A stretch of 64,000 nucleotides of DNA from Erythroxylum novogranatense (lineage: Eukaryota; Streptophyta; Magnoliopsida; Malpighiales; Erythroxylaceae): positions 3,410,001 through 3,474,000 of the forward strand of contig CM057224.1 in assembly GCA_029891385.1 (NCBI GenBank), written 5' to 3'. Each line of letters begins with the position of its first letter. The first letter of the stretch is position 1. The position numbers and the translations under genes are program-made. Below, one piece after another: positions 23,855-34,817 of the stretch. The notes beneath the pieces are model-generated. The model was not told the DNA's origin and made no database searches. It saw only the letters and a program-made list of their open reading frames with translations.

Positions 23855-24500
23855 TTATGAGTAGTTTGATTCTACTTCTATTTTTCATTGCAATTTTTAA
23901 ATCGATTGGTTCCATTTCTATTTTTATTGTGAGTTTTAATTTCATTTTATGTTGTTTTGTTTTCTTTTAAATAAAAACAAAATTTTGTTAATAATTACGT
24001 ATTAGATAAAATTTAAATTTAAATTATTTTAAATCAATTAAATTTATTTTAATGTCTTATATCATATTTATTAATAAATTATCAATAAAAATAAATAGTT
24101 TTAGAATAAAATTTATTTACAAATTAAATTTATTTTAATAATTCAATCAAAATTTATTTGAAATTTATATATTTTAAACTTAATTATATTTTTAGTAATC
24201 ATTGAATTGATTTCATTTAATTTAATTACAAAATTATTTAGTTAATTAAATATAAAATCAAATTATTAACAATTCTTATTGGTAATTAATACATTAAATA
24301 ATTAAATAATATCTATTTAATTAATAGTAAATCATATTGTGAAAAATAGAAACAGAAACAAAGTCTACTTTTTGTAATTTTCATAAATTTTAAAATTGTA
24401 AAAATTAAAACTAAAATTAAAATTAAAATTCAAACAAATAAAATTTTTACTAAATTTTAAAATAAAAATAAATAGAAACAAAAGGTGGTTAGTTAATTCT
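23855..24500 (+). repeat. AT-rich repeat, copy A
   Basis: Begins with a TAGTTTGATTCTACTTCTAT block, then a TTTCTATTTTTATTG block and a TTCTTTTAAATAAAAACAAA block, and ends with an ATTCAAACAAATAAAATTTT block. The same ordered blocks occur in reverse complement at 53745-54345. The interior is almost pure A/T. Not assigned to a class. Confidence 0.6.
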
Positions 24501-26464
24501 AAAGATCTTGGCCAGATTCTTAATAATTCATCTCAATTTAGGATGTGAGGCATCTAATAAGTTAAGCCACCGGTGACCGGTGACTCCGGCTAAGGACCGC
24601 GTTGCCAAAGCCTAGAAGAGTAAAAGTCCGAAGTCTGAGCCCTCCCAATACGGCAACGTTCTCGGTGGTTCAAGTGCCTTTTGGACGGTTAATAAAATAA
24701 ATCAATTGGTACTCGTCTTAATGGTGGTTGATGGGGTCTTTCGGGGTGCATTTAAGCATGTCTTTGACTGGTCAAATCACATATCATCCTTTGAGACCCT
24801 CATAATTTTGATCTTTTCTTTTGGATCAAAGTTTTATCTCGTCTAACTTCAATGTGCGGGTGAATTGATAAGTAGTTTTTTAGATTTAAGTAAGATTTAA
24901 AGATTAAAAGTGTATTTCTATAATTGAAACCTTCTTAAAATGTCTCGTAGATAATAATAATAAAAGTTATATCTTTTCTAAGTTTTGTTTTGTTGTTTAC
25001 GTCACTACTCATCCGAGAGGTTTTAATTATAATTTCTTGATTTTTTTCAATAATAACGATTAAGTAAAAGTTTAACTGAAAGTTATTATTATTGGATTTT
25101 TACGGATCTTCTAAGCGAGATTTTTACTTAATGTTATCATATAATTTATGGTTGAGCCTAATAGTGTAAGATTTCAAAACAATAAAAGTTTAATTCTACT
25201 GGATGATCCAACAGATGTTCCAACTAGTGAAGAATGTCTTTAAACATGTTAAAAGAAACTAGTAGGGATGATCGATTACAATATAATTAGAATTTGACCA
25301 ATCGAAGGACCCATTTACAAATTTTGCTCCACGTTTTCAATTGTGATCCTATAACTTTCAAAGAAGCTATAAAAGACTCAAAATGGTAAAAGCCCATCCA
25401 TTAACATCACTTAGGATTTGACAGACTAATCCCATGTGGTGTTAAGGGGATGTATAAGACAAAGTTAGTTCATGCATTGGCCAATGGATATTCATCTCTT
25501 ATCTTAAAAAAAAGAAAGATATTTCAGTAGTTGCAATTAATATTAGACTTATTAAATATAATGTTTAAAATCACGGAGAATTGTTGAAAATATGTGCTTA
25601 ATTTCTTAATTGTTTTTCTCAATAAAAGCTTGTTTAAATGATTTTAATTTTTTATATATAAAAGAATACGTAATTTTAAGTGGCTTTACTGAAGCATATC
25701 TTATGTTTTTATTATCTTGATACTTTATTAAAAATTACTTACTGTATTTATTACTTTTAAATATTTGAGAGAGAGTCTTAAATTAACTGATAAAAGTTGT
25801 TCCTTTATGACCAGAAAGTTACGAATCACAATATTTTATAAAAATACAAGGATAAGACAGCATAATTCTTACAAAGCAAAGAGCCTTATGAACCTGGTGT
25901 ATTGATTTTTTATTATTTTCAATATTTATCAGTTAATTTTAACTTTATAAAAGTTTATTTTTATTTTGTTATAATCTTTTATTTTAAAATATATTTAACA
26001 TATAATCACTCATTTTGAAATTAAATAATATGAAAATTTAAGATACAATAAATCATGTATTTTATTTAAATTTCCTGTCACTTAAATTTCTTAAAAGAGA
26101 ACACGATAACTTAAATCCATAAATATTAATGTGACCAATAAAAAGAAAACCTAATCTTATAAAGACAGGCGTAATTAAAGCATGAATAATGTGAATCTCA
26201 TTAGATCAACTCTAATGAAATAGACAAATCACTGCCCTTGCCTACTACTTTCCCCTGGAGTTTCCAATTAAGATAAGGAGAGTACAAGAAAATTCTCAAC
26301 CAACAAAATCACTCCCCAAGAAACAGTAATCTGAAGAATAAGATTGATTGATTCTGAAATGATCATTTGGACACATTCTTAGCCAATCACCGCCTGCACT
26401 ATCATATCACATCGCCCTTCCTTTCTCCCCACTCATCATCTTAAATTTACTTGGACACAATTTC

Positions 26465-26710
26465 GTTAAATTTATATAAGATAATTTTATTTATTAATAA
26501 TTTCTTATAAATTAAATTAAATAAATAAATTTTATTTAATTAAATTTTAATTAAATTTTAAAATCTTTCATTAGTAAGAAGAATTTTTTAATTATATTTC
26601 AAATTCTTTAATTTTATTCAATATTTACCAGTTAAACTTTAAAAATTTAAATATCTCATTTTATTGATTTAACTTGTGACTCGGTTTTAAAATATTAAAA
26701 TTTATATATT
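26465..26710 (-). repeat. Dispersed AT-rich repeat family, copy 3 (inverted)
   Basis: The reverse complement follows the order of the copy at 3300-3640, with the shared blocks TTAAATCAATAAAATGAGAT and AATTTATAAGAAATTATTAA. More eroded than copy 2. Confidence 0.45.
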
Positions 26711-27909
26711 TTATTTTCAAACTTTTAATTTTGCTTGTCACTCAAATATGTTTTAGATTTTTAATTTTTTATTGTTTGTATACAATATTTTTAATCTTAA
26801 GAAAAACTTCATATTAGATAAGAAAGTAAGATCGTATTATCAGACATTTATATCTTGACAAAATTTCAAGTTGATGTTGATGATATTGACAATGATTTTT
26901 AATCTTAACAAGAGCATAAATTATTAATAAAGGAAAATTTTTAAAGTTATTTAAAGAATAAAAACAAAATATTTATAATATATAATTTAGGAAATGTAAA
27001 TGTCATATGAGTTTGTGTTGTAATTAAAATGAATAAACAATTATGATTTGACCCCATCCGGCCGAGTGTGGTGTGGTGTGGTCCCATTGCAGCTATCTTT
27101 GAAGCTTAGGCGTGGTCCGTTCCGTCCAAAACAATGACTCTATTTTTCCGAAACTGCCCTCAATAGCACGGTTTTAACTTTTAAGAAAAATTCAATATGG
27201 GTAATGAGGTAAAAAAGAAGTCGGCTACTGTCCAGCCGTGCAGGACGACCACGACCCATGTCAAATGTTGATCAAGTTTAGGGATTAGTTAAGCATATCC
27301 AGTCCTGGACGGTCGTGAAGAGAGTGATCACTATCCTCATTCCATCTCTATCACGACAAAATTAGGTTAGGATTAAAACGAGTTTAGATTTTTTATCTAA
27401 TATTTTGATATTTTATTGTATTTAATAAATTTCAGTTGTTTATTTATATAGATTTTATATAGGTCTCGTGTGAATCTCGCATAATTTTCATAAAATAAAT
27501 GGTTAAAATTTTATAAGACAGAATAAAACAGGATAATATTGAATAGAGAATCTTGATTCGGATCAAGTCAAGTGCACAATCAAAACGTCATTTTGAAAAT
27601 GATCATCTTGGTCAGCCTACCATGAGCCATTATACTAAATTATTGTTAATTTACATACACAACGATGTTTAATTATATTTTTATTTAAAAATAATTTCTC
27701 TATTAATTAAAGTTAAAATTAAAATTACACATTTTAAAAAGTTATAAACTCTGTGTATTAATTTGTTGAAGACGAGGAAAAAAAAAACCTTCCTTTTCTA
27801 GGGTTGGTCGGCCATGCGAGGCAATAAATATAGTATTCATCTTACGCGCACCTCATGGATTATTGTTTTTTCGTAAAACAGAAATTACGAGAATTTTATT
27901 CATTTAGTG

Positions 27910-28080
27910 GGAACGTGTTCTTGTTCTTAAGTGGAAGCAATTTTGGACGTTAGTGGTCCTTTCACGTCATCGTTTAGGTCAGACTCGTGCGGCGCACGTG
28001 ATGTAAACGAGCATCGAAGTTATAAAAGTACACGCTACCCAGAGCCACACGTGTCAGAAAAAGATATTTGGGTATACGTG
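27910..28080. promoter_or_regulatory. Cluster of ACGT-core motifs next to a TATA-like box
   Basis: ACGT cores occur at 27912-27918 (AACGTGT), 27963-27967 (CACGT), 27995-28000 (CACGTG), 28048-28053 (CACGTG-like in ACACGTGTC) and 28076-28080 (ACGTG). TATAAAAG lies at 28021-28028. In plants such cores bind bZIP and bHLH factors (ABRE and G-box). No gene can be assigned to this putative control region. Confidence 0.35.
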
Positions 28081-28087
28081 TGCCCAC

Positions 28088-28844
28088 TAAGATCTATTTG
28101 GTTAAATGTTAATTATAGAAAGTAAGACGCTTTTGTTATTTTTAACAAATTTTTATAATCGAATAGATTGACATAAAATGGAATATTTAATGCTACGTTT
28201 CATTCTACCTTAAACAATAAAAATAAAAACTTTCAATTTAAAAGATTTAGAATGAATTATAAATTAATAAATATATCCTTTTAATATACTTTAAATAATT
28301 TTTGTAATATCAATTATTTTCCTTATCTTAATAACAATCAAGACATACATACACACGTATATATGGAGTTTTTTCGTGATACTAATTATTTCTTTTTACC
28401 TTAATAACAACCAACAAGTTTTTATATATTTATTAGTTTTTTCGTAATACCAATCATTTCTCTTTACCATAATACCAATTATTTCTATATGAATAAATTA
28501 TGAATAAATTATTTTAACTATAAATCACATAAAATAAAATAGAATAAAATTTAATAAAATAAAATTTTAAATAATTAATAATAATATTTTATATAACTAA
28601 TAGTAAATTATATATAATTAGTGATAAAATAATAAAATATTTATTATTTTAAACTATAAAATATATAATTGAATGTGATTTTGTTTTAAAATCATAATGT
28701 TAAACTTTCTGCAACAATTATTTTAATGTAAGGGATATAATAATAATCATTTATCACACATTTTATTTTATTTTATCTATTTTAAATAATATTTTATTAT
28801 ATTATATTTATTCTATTAATTAACATTTAACCAAATCAGCCCTA
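28088..28844. mobile_element. MITE-like element with 20-bp terminal inverted repeats
   Basis: A perfect 20-bp inverted repeat is present at 28096-28115 and 28817-28836, with the core TTTGGTTAAATGTTAATTA. Outward the right end reads to TAGGGCTGATTTGG on the complementary strand, a hAT-like terminus, while the left end is more diverged (TAAGATCTATTTGG). The 757-bp interior is AT-rich and non-coding and has a TTTTTCGTAATACCAAT-type unit repeated about three times (28300-28490). No 8-bp target duplication could be confirmed. Confidence 0.6.
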
Positions 28845-31580
28845 AAAAAAGAGATACGGCCAAAGTACATACATATATAGTATTTTAAGAAATTAAAAAA
28901 GTTGAATAATTTTAAAAGAAAAGGAGGGAGAAGAAGAGGAGTACACATGGGATGGGAGAATATCCGTCTGTGCCGGCTTTTGCTTCCACTGGATACGTAA
29001 TATATATAATCTGATGGTAATGGTGATGGTCATGATGATGAAAAGAATGGCTAGAGTAGGCTTTTTCTATATATATATATATTTTTGAAGGTACTTTTCT
29101 ATTTTTTAAAATGCTATTTAAGAAAATGACAAATTATATGCACCATCCATGAATTAAATAGTTAAGATTGTTGGCTACTTTCAAATTTTATGTATTAGCG
29201 TGATTTTATTGAATATTATTATTGTGATATATATGTCGAGAAATTATAAATATGACAATTTTTTCTTAAAACTTTATTATATCAATTCCTTTTAATCTAA
29301 ATCAAAACTTCAAATTTCCATAATTTGATCTCAGTCTTTCCAAATTACTTACCAAAAAAGGGTCTGCAAAATGTAAAGTGGATTAGAACAGTGCCATTAG
29401 CACATACACACCATAAAAAACGACAGTGAACACAAAAACAAGACCCATAATAAAACAAACTTCAAAACCACAAAAGAGATTCCGGCGTGCAATAACCAAC
29501 TAGAATAATAATACAGTACCAATCTTCTTCCTTCCTTCCTTCCCTCAAGAATCGAGGTGAGGCACCTCTCTACCAATCACTTTCCGCCACGTGTTAATCA
29601 CTTATGTAAAGACGTGTGATCATGTGAAGCATTATTGGACGTTGAGAAAGGTATTGAACGAGTAATCCCCCTTATCTCTTATGTATAAAATTTGAAAAAG
29701 GCCCTTGACTTGACTTGGCACATTGTATGTAGACGAAAAGTATGGCTACATAAGGTATTTAGTGCAGTCAGTGTATAAAACAAAATTCTCAACGTAGGCC
29801 TGAGCTTGATAGACAGAGCCATGATATTGCCTAACACGCAATCTAAGATGAACCCATTTGGTGATTGTACATTTAACCTAAGAAAACATATCTTAACTCA
29901 ACTTTTTGTCATGCAAAAAAAAAAAAAAAGGAAGAAATGATTAGTGAATAGTGACTAATACCGAAATGGGTCCATTTGTTTTGTTTCAAGTAGATGTTAA
30001 CTACTATGTGCTGGAAAATTATGCTGGAAATTTTTGGTGAAGGATGGGGGCTACCATGTGACATGTATGGCTATTTACATGACATAGATCGCATGTTTTG
30101 TTTAGTTTTTATCTGGCAAGGGGCCGTTTTCAGCATCGTAGAAGTGGGTCTCTTGTGCACCAAGTTTAAGTTTAACTACGTGGAACAAATCAATGAATAA
30201 TAATCTCCCTGATGACTTGTAAGCGAAAGAACAGAAAAAGGAAAGGGAAAGGTCCATTTGGAACTTAGCACCAATTCGCTGCCAAATCTGTCGACATGAT
30301 GCATTCGATTATCTCCTCATAAATCTTTTGAGTATTAAACCTCTCAATTACGCATCGCGTGCCTTACAACCCAATCATGCAAATATACGTACCACCAAAC
30401 TCTGTACGCAAGTGAGCGAGCGTACACTTTTGAGAGGTGTTCTAAAATGGGATGCGTCTTAGACTCTTATTAGAAGAAAGGCAAGTCAATGATGAACACA
30501 AAAGGCCAAGAGCTAAGGTCATCAAAAGAGATCGAGCCTTATCGCCAGCCCCATTTTTCACAAGAAACAATCGTTGTCTTCCAAGGCAAATTGTGTTAGG
30601 CAAACGTCACATTCTCAATCTCTTCCTAGGAAAAATTATAATTGATATGTACAAAACTTAATCTCGTAGATTATAGTGTTTACTCCTTTACTTTACGTCT
30701 TATTCATACATGATAAAGAAGGGAACAAGAAATCCGTGAATTTCGCCTAACCAAAGCAAAGTCCACTTTGATAAGGGGATGGAAGAAAAAAAAAGAGGAC
30801 CCCATGAAATTTATGTGCTCATTTCAGCCACCTCCCACATTAATTTCAATTACTTACATACTAAAAGATATACACAAAACCTCATTTATACATGGACATG
30901 AAATAAAAGCATCTTTGAGTTTTTAGTTTAGGCAAGCTTTTGCCTTGCTCTCTTTCGTTCTTCCCTTACTAATTAGCTCAATTTCACCTCTACAAAAGCC
31001 AAAGATTACATGCTTTGATGAGTTGGTGACGTTGATGTATAAATTTTTCTTTACGACACTTCAATTGGTGTCACAAAATTACATATATTAATATGCTATT
31101 GAAGGGTGAGATTATATGAATTACAATTATAAGAAAAAGCAACTAGCTAGACTTATTTTGTAGTCCATTGCAGATTAATCATTCACTTCTAACTATCAAT
31201 TATGGCGTGTTCATATAATTGGAAGAGGTAGAATATTTTAGATGTACATCAAAAGCAGAAAGGCATGGAATAAAAGAAGGAAAGGGGGAATTCAGAATCT
31301 TTTAGGTTTTGCATCACCATTTTGCATTTGGTCGGAGTCCTACTCTTTGGGGGTGAATTGTATTCTTCCTTATTGGGAATATTGCATGTTCATCTCTGCA
31401 ATTTGTCAACCAAATCCTACTAAAGCTTTCGGACACGTGGAGACATCTCAAGCGTATAGGCCTAATTGGCCTAGCTGTGAGTGGGCAACCTTTTTTTTTT
31501 TAATTTTTCCTTCCAGATTTGATGTGTCACTGAAACATTATTAGACTGGATTCCGAGAAAAAAACATTCATCATAATCAG

Positions 31581-31606
31581 AGAGGAGAGAGAGAGAGAGA
31601 GAGAGT
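31581..31606. repeat. (GA)n microsatellite
   Basis: A run of GA dinucleotides of about 25 bp with one GGAG interruption. No function assigned. Confidence 0.85.
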
Positions 31607-33294
31607 ACAGGTCTGTTATCAATATCAACCTGAAATTGGTCATCGAGGGTCTTTAGTTGATGCCTGGTCATGATTTTGCACTTCCATGACAGCTCATGTT
31701 GGTGCAACTACTTCCATAATTATATCATATTAAATTTCCTCGCCATCCCATTCCCATCCTCAACCTAAGCCTTAACTATCCCATTCCCACGTTATATTGT
31801 TCCTTTTTTCTTATTTTCTTTCCCTCTCAAAGCTTTTTCTTACTCACACGGCTTGTTTGTTACAACATTTTCCTCAGCGTACACACAAGCTCCTTTTCCC
31901 TTGTGTAGCAAAAAGAAGTTCCTGGTGGTTGGTAATGTTGCCAATCATGTTGGATTTTCTATATATATATATTTTATGTTTGTTTCTCTTGTTTGTCAAA
32001 CTGTCTCTGTGACGCTGCAACCATCCTAAACCTGTCCAACTTGCTTCAACTGCATGACGAGAATCATCTTCTAGGGACAGTATAGACACCTGCGTTTGTT
32101 ACAGTGTTAGGTAACTGTTTTATATAAAGCGAACATATCGATAACACTGTTCTAATGATGTGTATTAAGAACTTATGAAGTCGGAAAAGCATCTATTATA
32201 GGCTTTAAGTTCGGTAATAATTGTGCGCCGTAAGTTTTATGGCTTGGTGGGTGATTTGTTCACACGTAAAAAAAAATGACAAGCTAGGCTCGTCAAAACA
32301 TAAAAGACAGCGTGAGTGTTTCTAACCCAAAGTCTTAAGTCAATTTGATTAGATAGGTTAAAGGTCCTTTAGTCCATTGGCATGTTCGGAATAACTCTCT
32401 TTTTCTAAACCAATGTGCCTCTTGTTCTTGTCATCATTTGCTGTAGATAATATGAAATTTTGCCTCTAACTAAACCACCTTTCTTTGTAAATTTCCATAC
32501 ATAATCATTACAGGCCATTCACAGGTTTTCCATGTCTGGTAGTGATAGTGCACCATGTCTGTCCAACTATTAATTTGTTTTAATCATGTTATATATAATA
32601 CGAATAGTTAAAAACATGTTGCAGACCAAGTTCAAAACAATACATGTTGATCGACCAAGAACTTGAGAATTCGCAATAGATCACTGCCAGGCATCGTCTT
32701 AAATTTGGAAGATATGAATGTGGTGACACATATCCTTCTGGCATGATTAGACCTAAATAAGAATCAAGGTTCAGGTTGAGGTTCAGTATGAAAGGACCAG
32801 CAAGAGATATGGGGTGAAAGTTGACACCCCTGTTGTGCAGGTAAACAAGAGGCGTGGAATAATATACACTACCACAAATTCCATCATCTTGGTCCCAAAT
32901 CTTTAACTGTACAGTGTTTATTAGATTTCTCTTCCAAAGCCTTAATTAATTTTGGTAGCAAAGTGCTGTAATTCATGGAGCTAACAAGTTTTGGTGTGAG
33001 AGAATCTAAACCCACTTGAAAAGTGACAATGGAGTCATACGTGTAAAGGATATGAATATGGAGAAGAGGCCCGGCTTTGGGACTGGAATTTAGACACGCA
33101 CTTGTGCTTTCGATTTGGATGAATTATGTTGTTGAGGGGCTAGGTTTTGAATAGCTAAATTGAGAATATTGTCCTTAGGTCTACTTTGGTTTAGGTCTAC
33201 TTTGGTATAGGATTCATGAAACGATAGACAGATATGGATGTCTAATTATTAAGGTACATGCACCCGATTCTTGCAAAGCTTCTCTTGCCAAATC

Positions 33295-33600
33295 AACTTT
33301 TAAAAATTAAATTAAAATTACTTTGATAAAAAAATTTAAAGTCTAAAAATTTAATCGATATTAAATTATCACAAAATTAGTTAAAGATTGAATAAAGTTA
33401 AAAATAATTGAGGAAGTTATAAAAATTTAAAGATTAATTAAAAAGACTATTAAATAAAAATTAATCAGTTTATAAAATTTGTTAGTTTATAAAATTAATC
33501 CATTAATTAATAAATTAATATATTTTAAATAATTAAAATTATTAAACTAAACCAATCTAAAAAAATAGTTAATTTAAAATTTTTATTCTTAAGTTGGATT
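33295..33600 (+). repeat. Dispersed AT-rich repeat family, copy 4
   Basis: Shares with 3300-3640 an ATCGATATTAAAT-like block, AAAGATTGAATAAAGTT, a CAGTTTATAAAATTTGTTAG block and an AATTAATCCATTAATTAATA block in the same order. Diverged. Confidence 0.45.
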
Positions 33601-34309
33601 TTTACAACCATCCCATCATGAGAACATTAAAATTTCATATATGTGAATGCCCAAGTCCGAACGTGTTCAATCACACAACAAGCATTCCTAACTAAAAAGT
33701 TTGAATTTTAAGTGCAAAGTGCGTCATCTTTCTAATTCATAGACAACCAAACTAGAACCTAAAACCTAAATGTCGAGGTAGATTTCAGTTTTATTAATTT
33801 TAGAGAATACTGATAAATTATCCATCAATCTTTTCGGAGGAGATTCAGTTAGCAGACAAAATCTCCAAACCCTTCTTGTAGATTCAAATTTATTAAATTT
33901 TCAAACCACTATCAATTAGAGGTTTTAATTAGTTATCAATAATTAAAATTGAGTAATTCGTTTTTGAATTACTAAATTTTTTAATATATGTTCATTCCTA
34001 AATTATTATGTCAATCAATATTTTACTTATAATATACTTGAAATTTTTTAAATAAGTAATAATTTTATTTACCTTTTAACTTGCATTATTTTTTATTATC
34101 ACATTTGCATGTGAGTCTACTGGAAATAATCTCTCTATTATATAGGGATAAGGCTGCATACTATAAAACCTTCTCAGACTTCGCTTTATTGTGGAACTTC
34201 AGATTGAGTGTGTTGATGATGATTATAATACTTGAAAAAAATAAAGATTAGGAAATACCCATTATCAAAAGAAGGCAAAGAAAAAGATAAAAGTGATCGT
34301 GTAGTCAAT

Positions 34310-34585
34310 ATTTTAGAAACCAAATATATGACAAGAAGTGTAAAGTTTAAAATGTTTAATTGGTATTTGAACGTTATAAAATTGATTAAAGATTAAATAA
34401 AAATAAATAATTAAAATATAATGGAAAGAGATTATTAACTAAATATTAATTGATTTATTTGGGTTTATAAGAACTTATTAATTTATAAAAATTGACTGAT
34501 TAGTTAATAAATTGATAACTTTTTTATAATAAAAATGACTAAAATAAATTAAACTGAAAATTTAAAAATCCAATGTATTGGAATA
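34310..34585 (+). repeat. Dispersed AT-rich repeat family, copy 5
   Basis: Best match to 3300-3640 in the centre: the phrase TTTATAAGAACTTATTAATT is shared almost exactly, followed by AAAATTGACTGATTAGTTAA and AAAATGACTAAAATAAATT. It lies about 200 bp upstream of the CYP23 start and may sit in its promoter region. Confidence 0.5.
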
Positions 34586-34817
34586 AGAATTTCGAAGTTC
34601 TAATAAATTAATGGGCTAAAATAGTGTAGATAACTTTTGGGCCTCCTAAAAAGTAAGAGTTAAGTTCAGTCCATTGGGTGTTGACCAAGCCTAGTCCAGT
34701 TTCGAAAGAGAGCATTACGTTGATCGAAGCCATAATATTTTAAGAAGTTAATGTTTCTTGCTTATTGTATGAATATGATGCTAAGAGATGATCGTTGACG
34801 CTGCTAGTTTGTCGAAG

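Larger units (their letters stand above)
23350..34787. other. Intergenic DNA between the divergent gene pair
   Basis: About 11.4 kb with no recognisable protein. It holds an AT-rich repeat (23855-24500), a copy of the dispersed family at 26465-26710, a cluster of ACGTG motifs (27910-28080), a MITE-like element (28088-28844), an AT run near 29070, a GA run near 31581-31606, a short direct duplication near 33179-33215, and family copies at 33295-33600 and 34310-34585. The frames of 60-100 codons in this stretch are low-complexity and not convincing. Confidence 0.55.

Noticed and set aside
28240..28830. Matrix attachment or replication origin because of extreme AT content
   Set aside because: The stretch is explained as the interior of a MITE-like element; AT content alone is not evidence.
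29994..32089. Protein genes from 60-100 codon frames between 29.9 and 32.1 kb
   Set aside because: Frames are AT-rich, overlap each other on both strands and resemble no family.
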